Shown here: positions 23,765 to 32,854 of the stretch, one piece after another | Numbering within the stretch: position 1 is the first letter of the stretch | Layout: each line of letters opens with the position of its first letter | Assembly (NCBI RefSeq): GCF_900091415.1 | Contig: NZ_FMHU01000001.1 | Span: 372,001-436,000, forward strand | Length of the DNA stretch: 64,000 nucleotides | Direction: 5' to 3' | Source: Micromonospora inyonensis | Lineage (GTDB): Bacteria > Actinomycetota > Actinomycetes > Mycobacteriales > Micromonosporaceae | Notes under the pieces: model-generated | Seen by the model: only the letters and a program-made list of their open reading frames with translations | The model's database searches: none | Told to the model about the DNA's origin: nothing | Program-made: the position numbers and the translations under genes

Positions 23765-24820
23765 ATGAGACGGCACCCCTACCGTCGGACGGCGGCCCTG
23801 GCGGCCCTGGCGATCGTCGGCCTGGCGAGCCTGGCCGCCTGCGGGGGCGAGGACGACGCGGGCGGGGACTCCTCCGGGCCGACGACGCTGCGCCTCGGCT
23901 ACTTCCCCAACATCACCCACGCACCGGCCGTGGTCGGTGTGGAAAAGGGCATCTTCGCCGAGAAGCTCGGCAGCGACGTCAAGCTGGAGACCAAGACCTT
24001 CAACGCCGGCCCGGCCGCCATCGAGGCGATCTTCTCCGGCGCGCTGGACGCGACGTACATCGGACCGAACCCCACGGTGAACGCGCACTCCAAGAGCAAG
24101 GGCGAGGCCGTCCGGGTGATCTCCGGTGCCGCCTCCGGCGGGGTCGCGCTGGTCGTCAAGCCCGAGATCACCTCGGTCGAGCAGCTCAGGGGCAAGAAGA
24201 TCGCCACCCCGCAGCTCGGCAACACCCAGGACGTCGCGCTGCGGTTCTGGCTCAAGGAGAAGGGCATCACCACCACCAAGGAGGGTGGTGGTGACGTCAA
24301 GATCGTGCCGCAGGAGAACGCACAGACCGTCGAGACCTTCGGCAGCGGCGCGATCGACGGTGCCTGGGTGCCCGAACCGTTCGTCTCCCGCCTGGTCAAC
24401 GCCGGCGGCAAGGTCCTCGTCGACGAGCGGGACCTCTGGCCGGACCGGAAGTTCGTGATCACCAACCTGATCGTCAGCACGAAGTTCCTCAAGGCCCACC
24501 CGGACGTGGTCAAGAAGCTGGTCGAGGCGCAGGTGGCCGCGAACGCCTTCGTCACCGCCAACCCGGACCAGGCGCACCAGGCCATCTCCGACCACATCGG
24601 CAAGATCACCGGCAAGCCGCTGGACCTCAAGCTGATCAAACAGGCCTGGCCGACGTTGGAGTTCACCAACGACCCGATCGCCTCGTCGCTGAGGACCGGG
24701 CTGGACCACGCCGTCGCGGTCGGGCTGACCCAGCCGGTCAGCCTGGACGGGCTCTACGACCTGACGTACCTCAACGAGGTGCTCAAGGCCCAGGGCGAGC
24801 CCGGGGTGGGCCAGCCGTGA
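23765..24820 (+). CDS. ssuA: Sulfonate/nitrate-type ABC transporter substrate-binding lipoprotein
   Basis: A 351-residue solute-binding protein of the SsuA/TauA/NrtA group: lipobox ASLAAC (Cys26), then TLRLGYFPNITHAPAVVGVEKG, the family opening, and IGPNPTVNA and GAWVPEPF further on. It captures an alkanesulfonate, taurine or related anion outside the cell. ATG 23765 is chosen because the signal peptide (MRRHPYRRTAALAALA) begins there. It overlaps the ATPase gene by GTGA. Substrate is inferred from family only; nitrate or an aromatic sulfonate are alternatives. Confidence 0.85.
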   Translation: MRRHPYRRTAALAALAIVGLASLAACGGEDDAGGDSSGPTTLRLGYFPNITHAPAVVGVEKGIFAEKLGSDVKLETKTFNAGPAAIEAIFSGALDATYIGPNPTVNAHSKSKGEAVRVISGAASGGVALVVKPEITSVEQLRGKKIATPQLGNTQDVALRFWLKEKGITTTKEGGGDVKIVPQENAQTVETFGSGAIDGAWVPEPFVSRLVNAGGKVLVDERDLWPDRKFVITNLIVSTKFLKAHPDVVKKLVEAQVAANAFVTANPDQAHQAISDHIGKITGKPLDLKLIKQAWPTLEFTNDPIASSLRTGLDHAVAVGLTQPVSLDGLYDLTYLNEVLKAQGEPGVGQP

Positions 24821-25596
24821 CGTCGGCCACGACGACCCCGCGCAGCGCGACCGGTGCGGTCGCGCTGCGCGGGGTGACCAAGGTGTACGGACGCGGGGAC
24901 GGTGCGGTCCTCGCCCTGGACGGGGTCACCCTCGACGTCGCCCCGGGTGAGTTCGTCTGCCTCGTCGGCGCGTCCGGCTGCGGCAAGAGCACCCTGCTCA
25001 ACCTGGTCGCCGGCCTGGACCGGGTCAGCGGCGGCGAGATCGACCTCGGCCCGGGTGTCGAGCCGGGACTGATGTTCCAGGAGTCGGCGCTGTTCCCCTG
25101 GCTGACCGTGGAGGGCAACGTCGAGGTGCCGCTGAAGCTGCGCGGGCTGCCCCGGGCGCGACGGAGGGAGCGGGTCGCCGAACTGCTGCGCACCGTGCAC
25201 CTGGGCGACTTCGCCGGCAAGCGCCCACACGAACTCTCCGGCGGTATGCGGCAGCGGGTGGCGCTGGCCCGCACCCTCGCCCTCCAGACCCCGGTGCTGC
25301 TGATGGACGAGCCGTTCGGCGCGCTCGACGCGATGACCCGGGACATCCTGCACGACGAGCTGGAACGGATCTGGTCCGAGCGGACGCTGACCGTGCTCTT
25401 CGTGACCCACAACGTCCGCGAGGCGGCCCGGCTCGCCGACCGGATCATCCTGCTCTCCAGCCGGCCCGGCCGGATCATCTGGTCCACCCGCGTCGACGTG
25501 CCCCGGCCCCGGCGCATCGACTCCCCCGAGGTCGCCGAGATCGCCGCCGAGGTCACCGACCGACTGCGAGCGGAGGTGGGACGTCATGGCCGGTGA
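24817..25596 (+). CDS. ssuB: Sulfonate-type ABC transporter ATP-binding protein
   Basis: A 259-residue ABC ATPase: Walker A GASGCGKS (51-58), Q-loop GLMFQESALFPW, signature ELSGGMRQR (about 139), Walker B VLLMDEP (about 166) and the switch His in FVTHNV. LFPWLTVEGNV is typical of the SsuB/TauB/NrtD group. GTG 24817 overlaps the upstream stop. It powers import together with the permease that overlaps its 3' end. Confidence 0.93.
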   Translation: MTSATTTPRSATGAVALRGVTKVYGRGDGAVLALDGVTLDVAPGEFVCLVGASGCGKSTLLNLVAGLDRVSGGEIDLGPGVEPGLMFQESALFPWLTVEGNVEVPLKLRGLPRARRRERVAELLRTVHLGDFAGKRPHELSGGMRQRVALARTLALQTPVLLMDEPFGALDAMTRDILHDELERIWSERTLTVLFVTHNVREAARLADRIILLSSRPGRIIWSTRVDVPRPRRIDSPEVAEIAAEVTDRLRAEVGRHGR

Positions 25597-26470
25597 CACG
25601 CTCGCCAGCGGTACGCGTACCGACGCGGAGATCTCCGGGCTGGACGCGCTGGAGATCGCCGGGCAGGAGAAGGCCCGGTCCCGGGCCAGCCGGTTCTGGT
25701 CGGCCACCTGGCCGAAGCTCGCCGCGCTCGCCATCGCCGTCGGCGCGTGGCAGGTGGTGGTCTGGACGGGCTGGAAGCCGGAGTACTCGCTGCCCGGGCC
25801 GGTCACCGTCGGGCAGGAGCTGCTGCGCCAGGTCGGCGGTCCCCAACTCTGGGACGGCATGGTGACCACCCTGCGGCGGGCCGCCGTCGGGTACGTCTTC
25901 TCCGTCGCGGTGGGCCTGCTGGTCGGCCTGGCGGTGGCCCGTTCCCGGGTGCTCCGCGCCGCCATCGGCTCGATGATCACGGCGTTGCAGACCATGCCGT
26001 CGATCGCCTGGTTCCCGCTGGCGATCCTGCTGTTCGAGCTGAGCGAGAAGGCGATCTTCTTCGTGGTGGTGCTCGGTGCCGCGCCGTCGATCGCCAACGG
26101 CGTGATCGCCGGGGTCGACTACGTGCCGCCGCTGCTGCTGCGGGCCGGGCGCAACCTCGGCGCGCGGGGCCTGAACCTCTACCGGTACGTGATCGCGCCG
26201 GCCGCCCTGCCCGCCATCGTCGCCGGGCTCAAGCAGGGCTGGGCGTTCTCCTGGCGCAGCCTGATGGCCGGTGAGCTGATCGTGGTGGGCATCTCCCAGA
26301 CGTCGCTGGGCGCGCAGCTCACCTACTCACGCGAGCTGTCGGACGCCCCCTGGCTGCTCGCCACGATGATCGTGATCCTGGTCGTCGGACTGGTCGTGGA
26401 CGCCGCGTTCGGCGCGGCCGACAAGGCGATCCGCCGCCGGTGGGGCGTCCTGGACCAGGGGAGCGTCTGA
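25586..26470 (+). CDS. ssuC: Sulfonate-type ABC transporter permease
   Basis: A 294-residue permease with about six helices and the EAA-type loop GRNLGARGLNLYRYVIAPAALP that contacts the ATPase. A 40-residue acidic cytoplasmic segment precedes helix 1. It overlaps the ATPase gene by 11 bases, giving tight coupling, and is followed after 4 bases by the Rrf2 regulator gene. Confidence 0.92.
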   Translation: MAGDTLASGTRTDAEISGLDALEIAGQEKARSRASRFWSATWPKLAALAIAVGAWQVVVWTGWKPEYSLPGPVTVGQELLRQVGGPQLWDGMVTTLRRAAVGYVFSVAVGLLVGLAVARSRVLRAAIGSMITALQTMPSIAWFPLAILLFELSEKAIFFVVVLGAAPSIANGVIAGVDYVPPLLLRAGRNLGARGLNLYRYVIAPAALPAIVAGLKQGWAFSWRSLMAGELIVVGISQTSLGAQLTYSRELSDAPWLLATMIVILVVGLVVDAAFGAADKAIRRRWGVLDQGSV

Positions 26471-26474
26471 CGCT

Positions 26475-26906
26475 GTGCACGTCTCCGCCCGCGCCGACTA
26501 CGCCCTCCGCGCCGTGCTCGCCATCGCCGACCTCGGCGGTGGCGAGCTGGTCAAGGCCGCCCTCCTGGCGGAGGCCCAGCAGATCCCGCTCAGCGTGCTG
26601 CACGGGATCCTGCTCGACCTGCGCCGCGCCGACCTGCTGGTCAGCCACCGCGGCACGGAGGGTGGCTACACCCTGAGCCGTCCCGCCGACCGGATCACCG
26701 TCGGGGACGTGCTGCGTGCCGTCGGCGGCACCCTGACCACCGTCCGGGGCCTGCCCGCCGTGAGCGCCGGCTACCAGGGGGTGGCGACCGGGCTCCGGGA
26801 CGTCTGGCTCGCCGTACTCGGGGCGGTCGAGCAGGTCGTCGACCGGACCACGCTCGCCGATCTGCTCACCGGCGAACGCCACCCCGCCGACCCGGCCCGC
26901 CGGTAA
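26475..26906 (+). CDS. Rrf2-family transcriptional regulator without cysteines
   Basis: A 143-residue Rrf2 protein: winged helix with MHVSARADYALRAVLAIADL at the start, wing GGYTLSRPADRITVGDVL. It contains no cysteine, so unlike IscR or NsrR it cannot hold an Fe-S cluster and more likely senses a small metabolite, as CymR-type sulfur regulators do through a partner. GTG 26475 begins 4 bases after the permease stop. It probably represses its own operon through the palindrome at 23723. Confidence 0.88.
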   Translation: MHVSARADYALRAVLAIADLGGGELVKAALLAEAQQIPLSVLHGILLDLRRADLLVSHRGTEGGYTLSRPADRITVGDVLRAVGGTLTTVRGLPAVSAGYQGVATGLRDVWLAVLGAVEQVVDRTTLADLLTGERHPADPARR

Positions 26907-26942
26907 CCTCGGCCCGGCGACGCACACCGAAAGCCCCCGGAA

Positions 26943-26981
26943 GGTCCCGCCGGGCAGCCGGTCCGGTTGCCCGGCGGGACC
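26943..26981. terminator. Bidirectional terminator hairpin
   Basis: Seventeen-base arms (26943-26959 and 26965-26981) with one G/T wobble and a 5-base loop, between the convergent ssu/Rrf2 operon and a small membrane protein gene. Confidence 0.8.
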
Positions 26982-26987
26982 CTGCGG

Positions 26988-27185
26988 TCAGCCGGCGTGC
27001 TCGGCGACACCGCCCGTGCCCATCGGCCGGGTCGGGCTGTGCAACTCGACCACCACGGCCGGGTGCCGGTCACCCACGCCGGGATGCCAGGGACCGAACG
27101 CCGCCAGCAGGGCGAGCAGCACGCCGGTTCCGGCCACCACGAGCACCACCAGCAGTTCGCGCACCGCCCCGACAGGAACCCCCAT
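26988..27185 (-). CDS. Small single-pass membrane protein
   Basis: A 65-residue protein with one transmembrane helix (about 9-30, ELLVVLVVAGTGVLLALLAAFG) and a short external tail containing several His residues. I do not recognise it. ATG 27185 has AAGGGG upstream. It lies alone between two terminators, so it has its own promoter. Confidence 0.6.
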   Translation of the reverse strand: MGVPVGAVRELLVVLVVAGTGVLLALLAAFGPWHPGVGDRHPAVVVELHSPTRPMGTGGVAEHAG

Positions 27186-27390
27186 CGTCACCCCTTCTGA
27201 CACGGGCCGATCCCCATCAGCCCGGATCCGACGCGGGTCGGTCCCCACCGACCCGCTCCCCCGACGCCACCATCGGCCCCCCGACCGACCGGTGCTGTCG
27301 GCCAACCGACGTTCCCCTTGCTGATCCCCGACTCAGCGACGGAATTCGACGGTCGACGGGAGGAAACTACCGGTCGGATCCGACAGGACG

Positions 27391-27427
27391 CCGACGCGCC
27401 CCGGTCGCGGAGACCGGGGCGCGTCGG
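27391..27427 (-). terminator. Terminator of the DEAD-box helicase gene
   Basis: A perfect 16-bp inverted repeat (27391-27406 and 27412-27427, 5-base loop) starting 6 bases after the helicase stop codon. Confidence 0.85.
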
Positions 27428-27433
27428 TTCGGG

Positions 27434-28765
27434 TCAGGAGGCGCGGGGGCGGCGGGAGCGGCGGGAGCGCCCCGAGGACCGGTGCGGGCTACGCCCACCG
27501 GCCGGCGCACCGGGCCCCGCACCCGCGCCGGCCTTGGCCACCGGGGCGGAGACCCGGGCGGCGGCGGCCGGTACGGGGATGGTGACCGGAACACCGGAGG
27601 GCTCGCGGGCACCGGTCACCCGGACCAGCGCCTCGTCACCGGGACGCACCGCGACCACGTGCGGTTTGATGCCGGCCACGCTCATCAGCTTGACGACGTC
27701 CCGGCGCTGCTCCGGCAGGACCAGGGTGACCACCGTGCCGGACTCCCCGGCCCGCGCGGTACGCCCGCCCCGGTGCAGGTAGTCCTTCGCCTCGGCCGGC
27801 GGGTCCACGTTCACCACCAGGTCGAGCCCGTCCACGTGGATGCCCCGGGCGGCCACGTCGGTGGCGACCAGCGCGGTGACCGCCCCGGTCTTGAACTGCT
27901 CCAGGATCCGGGTGCGCTGCGGCTGCGACTTGCCACCGTGCAGCGCGGCCGCGCGTACCCCGCGGGCGAGCAGTTGCCGGGCGAGCCGGTCGGCGCGGTG
28001 CTTCGTGCCCATGAAGAGGATGGTGCGGCCCTCGCGGGCCGCGATCTGGGCCAGCGTGCCGGGCTTGTCGTCCGCGTCGACGTGCAGCACGTGGTGGGTC
28101 ATCGCGGTCACCGTGGCGGTGCCGGGGTCGACCGAGTGGGAGACCGGGTTGGTCAGGAAGCGGCGCACCAACCGGTCCACGCCCCCGTCCAGGGTGGCGG
28201 AGAACAGCATCCGCTGGCCGTCCGGAGCAACCTGCTCCAGCAGCTTGGTGACCTGCGGCAGGAAGCCCATGTCGGCCATCCGGTCGGCCTCGTCGAGGAC
28301 GGTGACCCGCACCTCGCCGAGCCGGACGTCACCCCGGTCGATCAGGTCGTGCAGCCGGCCCGGGGTGGCCACGACCAGCTCGGCCCCGGCCCGCAGGGCG
28401 TCCGCCTGCCGTTGCAGGGAGAGCCCGCCGACCACGGTCGCGCAGCGCAGCCCGAGCGCGTTCGCGTACGGGGTGAGCGCGGTGGTGACCTGCTGGGCGA
28501 GTTCCCGGGTGGGCACCAGCACGAGCGCCTTCGGCCGGCCCGACCGGGCCCGGTGGCCGGCGATGCGGTGCAACGTCGGCAGCCCGAAGGCGAGGGTCTT
28601 GCCGGAACCGGTTCGGCCCCGGCCGAGCACGTCCCGGCCGGCGAGCGAGTCGGGCAGGGTGGCCGCCTGGATCGGGAACGGCAGGTCGATGCCCTGTACG
28701 GAGAGTTCGGCGAGCAGTTCCGGCCGGAGGCCGATGTCGGCGAACGAGGGAACGACGGTGGTCAT
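27434..28765 (-). CDS. DEAD-box ATP-dependent RNA helicase
   Basis: A 443-residue RNA helicase with all core motifs: Q-motif F...PFPIQ, motif I GRTGSGKT, Ia PTRELAQQ, II DEAD, III SAT, V TDVAARGIHV and VI HRGGRTARAG. The last ~70 residues are Ala/Gly/Ser/Arg-rich, a likely RNA-binding tail ([13 protein letters not shown]). Such proteins unwind rRNA or mRNA structure, often in the cold; the cold-shock gene lies next to it. ATG 28765 has GGAAGG seven bases upstream, but that site is buried in a hairpin (28773-28803), suggesting translational control. Confidence 0.93.
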   Translation of the reverse strand: MTTVVPSFADIGLRPELLAELSVQGIDLPFPIQAATLPDSLAGRDVLGRGRTGSGKTLAFGLPTLHRIAGHRARSGRPKALVLVPTRELAQQVTTALTPYANALGLRCATVVGGLSLQRQADALRAGAELVVATPGRLHDLIDRGDVRLGEVRVTVLDEADRMADMGFLPQVTKLLEQVAPDGQRMLFSATLDGGVDRLVRRFLTNPVSHSVDPGTATVTAMTHHVLHVDADDKPGTLAQIAAREGRTILFMGTKHRADRLARQLLARGVRAAALHGGKSQPQRTRILEQFKTGAVTALVATDVAARGIHVDGLDLVVNVDPPAEAKDYLHRGGRTARAGESGTVVTLVLPEQRRDVVKLMSVAGIKPHVVAVRPGDEALVRVTGAREPSGVPVTIPVPAAAARVSAPVAKAGAGAGPGAPAGGRSPHRSSGRSRRSRRPRAS

Positions 28766-28772
28766 GGAAAAG

Positions 28773-28803
28773 CCTTCCTCGACGCGGCACGTGTCGAGGA
28801 AGG
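28773..28803 (-). promoter_or_regulatory. Hairpin sequestering the helicase ribosome-binding site
   Basis: Perfect 11-bp arms (28773-28783 and 28793-28803) with a 9-base loop. In the mRNA the 3' arm ends in GGAAGG, the Shine-Dalgarno sequence, paired to CCUUCC at the other end. The start codon is 7 bases further. The fold would block translation until melted. Confidence 0.65.
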
Positions 28804-28882
28804 GCGCCGACGAACGGCGCTGCACCGGCGCGGCCGGTGGAAAGGGCGCGCAGCGGTCGTCACAAGCACGAACCGAAGGGGT

Positions 28883-28923
28883 ACGCGGCCGGTCCGCGCG
28901 GATACGCTGCGGACCGGCCGCGT
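28883..28923 (-). terminator. Terminator of the cold-shock gene
   Basis: A perfect 15-bp inverted repeat (28883-28897 and 28909-28923, 11-base loop) about 47 bases past the cold-shock stop codon. Confidence 0.8.
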
Positions 28924-28969
28924 CACCACACCCGGAGGGCGCGGTGGGTGTCGCTGGGATCCCGGAGGA

Positions 28970-29173
28970 TCAGAGCGGACGGATGTTCTCGGCCTGCGGG
29001 CCCTTCTGGCCCTGGGTCACCTCGAACTCGACCCGCTGGTTCTCGTCCAGGCTCCGGTAGCCGGAGGACTGGATCGCCGAGAAGTGGGCGAAGACGTCGG
29101 GGCCCCCGCCATCCGGGGTGATGAAGCCGAAGCCCTTGTCAGCGTTGAACCACTTGACGGTACCAATTGCCAT
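28970..29173 (-). CDS. cspA: Cold-shock protein (CspA family)
   Basis: A 67-residue cold-shock domain: [15 protein letters not shown] (RNP1) and DVFAHFSAI (RNP2), ending [11 protein letters not shown]. It binds single-stranded RNA and DNA and prevents structure. ATG 29173 has AAGGAGA upstream. The ~125 bases between the adnB terminator and the start form a leader, common for csp genes. The DEAD-box helicase gene follows downstream on the same strand. Confidence 0.97.
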   Translation of the reverse strand: MAIGTVKWFNADKGFGFITPDGGGPDVFAHFSAIQSSGYRSLDENQRVEFEVTQGQKGPQAENIRPL

Positions 29174-29300
29174 GTGTTTCGTCTCCTTGACGGAACGTCG
29201 GGCCCGCACCTGTTGCGGACTCGATAGGGAGCGCGCCGCGTGCACGGCTCGCCTGTCGCTGCTGGTCGCCCCGCCCGGAGAACTCCGGACACAACAAAGA

Positions 29301-29328
29301 GCGCCTGGGGCCACAATTCACCAGGCGC
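29301..29328 (-). terminator. Terminator of the adnAB operon
   Basis: An 8-bp stem (29301-29308 and 29321-29328) is followed on the minus strand by TCTTTGTTGT, a U-rich tail, about 45 bases past the adnB stop. Confidence 0.7.
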
Positions 29329-29371
29329 ACACAGAGTCTCTGGTAACCAAAACTGCAACGAAACCAAGCTA

Positions 29372-32300
29372 TCACGGATCCGGCTCGGTGGCACCTGGTT
29401 TCTCCGATCCGGTGCCGTCCGACACCTCCGTCGCCCCGGCCACCAGCGCGGTCAGCCCCGCGACGTCCAGCAGGTCCGCCGGGCGGACGGTCACCCCGTC
29501 CCGGACGTAGTGGAACGCCGCGCCCACCTGCTCGACCGGCAGCCCGGCCAGCTCCGCCCAGGCCAGCCGGTACACCGCTAGCTGCACCGCCGCCGCGTCG
29601 GCCTCCGCCCCGGCCGGCTGCCGGCCGGTCTTCCAGTCGACCACGTCGTACCGGCCGCCGGGGCGGGTGAAGACCGCGTCCATCCGGCCCCGGACCACCA
29701 CACCGGCGATCACCGTGGCGAACGGCACCTCCACCTCCAGCGGCACCCGGTCGGCCCACTCGCTGGTCAGGAAGCGCTCCTGGAGGGCGAGCAGCTCGCC
29801 GTCCGGGGCGGCGTCGGCGTCCGCCGCGCCGGGCAGCTCGTCCACGTCGAGCAGCCGGTCCGCGCCGAAGCGCTGCTCCAGCCAGGTGTGGAAGGCGGTG
29901 CCCCGGCGGGCGTACGGGCTGGGTGGGGTCGGCAGCGGACGGCGCAGCGCACGGGCCAGCGCCTCCGGGTCACGCCGCAGCGCGACCAGCTGGGAGACCG
30001 ACAGGTGCTCCGGCAGCGTCACCTCGACCGTCCCGGCCCCGCGCAGCGCCTCGGCCCGCTCGGCCAGCAGCAGGTCGGCCTCCCGCCGCCAGCGGACCGC
30101 CTCCGGGTCGTCGGCCGCGGACGGCCCGTCGACCGGAGTGTCCGCCGACCCACCCGTCGGCTGCGCCACCGGCCCGCCGGCAGGCTGGTCCACCGCCGCC
30201 CGGGGCGGGCCGTCCACCGGATCGTCGCCGGCCAGGAACCCCCGGACCAGGGCCGCCGCCTCGGCGAGCACCGGACGGCGGGCCCCCAGCGGGTCGGCCG
30301 GCCACTCGGCGCGGAGCACCACCTCGGTGGTCGGGTTGACCGCGTCCCCGGCCGGCTCGGGCGCCCACGTGTCGACCACGTGCCCGTCCCGGGCGTCCAG
30401 GCACGCGTCGTGCACCTCCCGGAGGAAGACCGAGGGACCCCGGGGACGCTTCGTCCCCTCCCCCCACCAGTAGCCGGAGCAGAGCAGCAGCCGGCGCGGC
30501 CGGGTCACCGCCACGTACGCCAGCCGCCGCTCCTCCCGCTCGTCGTGCGCCCGCCAGTCGTCGACGAAGTCGGCCAGCCCCCGCGCCACCCCACGCTGGT
30601 CGACCGCCTCGTCCAGGGCCAGGTCGGGCAGGCCGTCGGCGTCCCCGCGCAGCGGGAACGGCAGCACACCCAACCCGCCCAGGTAGTGGTCGGAGTTGCG
30701 GACCTGTCCCGGCCACGCCCCCCGGGTCAGCCCGGCGACCGCCACGACGTCCCACTCGAGTCCCTTCGCGGCGTGCGCGGTGAGCACCTGCACCGCGCCC
30801 TCCACCACCTCGACCTCACCCGGGGTGAGCCCCCGCTCCTCGTCCTCGGCGGCGGCGAGGAAGGCCAGGAAGCCGGCGAGGGTCGCCCCCGGCGTCTCCC
30901 CGCTGAAGCGGGCGGCCACGTCACCGAGGGCGTCCAGGTGCCCCCGGGCCAGGCCGGCGTCACCGGCACCGTCCCGACCGGCCCGGACGGCCACCTCCAC
31001 GTCCAGACCGGTGGTCCGCTCCACGTCCGCGACCAGCTCCGGCAGGGACTGGTCCAGCCGGTAGCGGAGCAGGGCCAGCTCCCGGGCGTACGCCTTCAGC
31101 CGCGCGTACCCCTCCGCCGAGTACGCCTGCGCCGGACCGAGGTCGGCCAGCGCCTCGACCAGGGTCGCCTCGTCGAGCACGTCGACCCCGTCCGGGATGG
31201 ACGCCCCGCCGGCCAGCTCCCGCCGAGCGGCGGCGATCTGCCGGGCCCGCCGGTGCAGGGCCACCAGGTCCCGGGGGCCGATCCGCCAGCGCGCCCCGGT
31301 GAGCAGCCGCAGCAGCGCCGCCCCGTCGGTCGGGTCGGCGAGCACCCGCAGCGTGCAGACCACGTCCCGGACCTCCGGGGTGTCCAGCAGTCCGCCCAGC
31401 CCGACCACCTCGACCGGCAGCCCCCGGTCGCGCAGCGCCGACTCGATCGCCGGGATCTGGCTGCGGACCCGGACCAGCACGGCGGTGGTGGGACGCCGGG
31501 GCACCGGGATGTGCTCGGGCAGCGCGCCGGGCATCCGGGCCGCACCGCGCCAGGCGGCGAGGACGCTGTCGGCGATCCACCCGGCCTCCTCGGCGTACGT
31601 GGGCAGCAGCGCGCAGTGCACCGTGCCGCCGGCCGCCCCCCGGGGCGTACGGTGCGGGATCGGGTCGGCGACGGTCGAGGCGGCCCGCAGCTCCGGCACC
31701 CGTGCCCCGGCGGCCCGCAACGGGGTGGCGAACGCGTTGGCCACGCCGAGGATCTCGGGGCGGTTCCGCCAGCTGGTGGTCAGCCCGAGCACCCGGGCCG
31801 GCTCCCCGTCGACGCGGGTGAACCCGCTCGGGAAGCGCTCCAGGGTGCCGGCGCTCGCCCCGCGCCAGCCGTAGATGGACTGGCACGGGTCACCGACCGC
31901 GGTGACCGGGTGTCCATCCCCGAAGAGCGAGTGCAGCAGCACCACCTGCGCGTGGCTGGTGTCCTGGTACTCGTCGAGGAGCACCACCCGGAACCGGTCC
32001 CGTTCGATCCGGCCGACCTCCGGGTGGTCGCGGGCCACCCGGGCGGCCCGGGCCAGCTGGTCGGCGAAGTCCATGGCCTCGAAGTCCGCCTTGCGCCCGG
32101 CGTACGCCCGCACCAGCGGCAGCAGCCGCAGCCGGTTCTGCTGGACGCCGAGCGCCTTGCGGACGTCGGCGTAGACCTTGCCGGGGCGGGACTGGACCTC
32201 GGCGAAGAACCGGCCGGTCCAGGCGGCCAGGTCGTCCGGGTCGACCAGGTGCTCGTCCAGTTCGGCGGCGAGCGCCAGTACCGCGTCGGTGACCGTGCTC

Positions 32301-32854
32301 GGCGTCCGCTGGAGTTCGGAGAGGTCCCCGTCGTGGTTGCGCACCAGCAGGTCCACCATCTGCCAGCGGGACGCCTCGGTGAGCAGCCGGGTGGAGGGTT
32401 CGTAGCCGGAGCGCAACCCGTGCTCGGTGACGATCCGGGCCGCGTACGAGTGGTAGGTCGCCACCGTCGGCTCGCCGGCCAGCGGGTCGTCGAGCGGGTC
32501 GTGCCCCGGCCGCCCGAGCCGGCGGATCAGCTGGTCGAGCCGGGTACGCACCCGGTGCGCCAGCTCACCGGCCGCCTTCCGGGTGAAGGTGAGCCCGAGG
32601 ATCTGCTCGGGCCGGACGTACGAGTTGGCGACCAGCCAGACCACCCGGGCGGCCATCGTCTCGGTCTTGCCCGAACCCGCGCCCGCGACCACCAGCAGCG
32701 GCTCCACCGGCGCGGCGATGATGGCCGCCTGCTCACGGGTGGGCGCCGGCAGCCGCAGCAGCCGGGCCAGCTCCACCGGGGTGTACCGGGGACCGGAATC
32801 GGCCGCGCGCGGCGACGGCGCGGGGCTGGTGCCGAAGAGCGCGGGCTGGGTCAA
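29372..32854 (-). CDS. adnB: AdnB helicase-nuclease subunit (UvrD motor plus RecB-type nuclease)
   Basis: A 1160-residue protein with an N-terminal UvrD-type motor (Walker A GAGSGKT at 58-64, motif II DEYQD at about 293, LTAHAAKGLEWDVV, AVTRPRR) and a C-terminal RecB nuclease module (GTAFHTWLE, then VVDWKTG at about 1069 and QLAVY). AdnAB resects double-strand breaks in mycobacteria in place of RecBCD; AdnB is the main translocating motor. The intact motif II agrees. It starts with TTG at 32854, overlapping the adnA stop as TTGA. Corresponds to Rv3201c. Confidence 0.92.
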   Translation of the reverse strand: MTQPALFGTSPAPSPRAADSGPRYTPVELARLLRLPAPTREQAAIIAAPVEPLLVVAGAGSGKTETMAARVVWLVANSYVRPEQILGLTFTRKAAGELAHRVRTRLDQLIRRLGRPGHDPLDDPLAGEPTVATYHSYAARIVTEHGLRSGYEPSTRLLTEASRWQMVDLLVRNHDGDLSELQRTPSTVTDAVLALAAELDEHLVDPDDLAAWTGRFFAEVQSRPGKVYADVRKALGVQQNRLRLLPLVRAYAGRKADFEAMDFADQLARAARVARDHPEVGRIERDRFRVVLLDEYQDTSHAQVVLLHSLFGDGHPVTAVGDPCQSIYGWRGASAGTLERFPSGFTRVDGEPARVLGLTTSWRNRPEILGVANAFATPLRAAGARVPELRAASTVADPIPHRTPRGAAGGTVHCALLPTYAEEAGWIADSVLAAWRGAARMPGALPEHIPVPRRPTTAVLVRVRSQIPAIESALRDRGLPVEVVGLGGLLDTPEVRDVVCTLRVLADPTDGAALLRLLTGARWRIGPRDLVALHRRARQIAAARRELAGGASIPDGVDVLDEATLVEALADLGPAQAYSAEGYARLKAYARELALLRYRLDQSLPELVADVERTTGLDVEVAVRAGRDGAGDAGLARGHLDALGDVAARFSGETPGATLAGFLAFLAAAEDEERGLTPGEVEVVEGAVQVLTAHAAKGLEWDVVAVAGLTRGAWPGQVRNSDHYLGGLGVLPFPLRGDADGLPDLALDEAVDQRGVARGLADFVDDWRAHDEREERRLAYVAVTRPRRLLLCSGYWWGEGTKRPRGPSVFLREVHDACLDARDGHVVDTWAPEPAGDAVNPTTEVVLRAEWPADPLGARRPVLAEAAALVRGFLAGDDPVDGPPRAAVDQPAGGPVAQPTGGSADTPVDGPSAADDPEAVRWRREADLLLAERAEALRGAGTVEVTLPEHLSVSQLVALRRDPEALARALRRPLPTPPSPYARRGTAFHTWLEQRFGADRLLDVDELPGAADADAAPDGELLALQERFLTSEWADRVPLEVEVPFATVIAGVVVRGRMDAVFTRPGGRYDVVDWKTGRQPAGAEADAAAVQLAVYRLAWAELAGLPVEQVGAAFHYVRDGVTVRPADLLDVAGLTALVAGATEVSDGTGSEKPGATEPDP

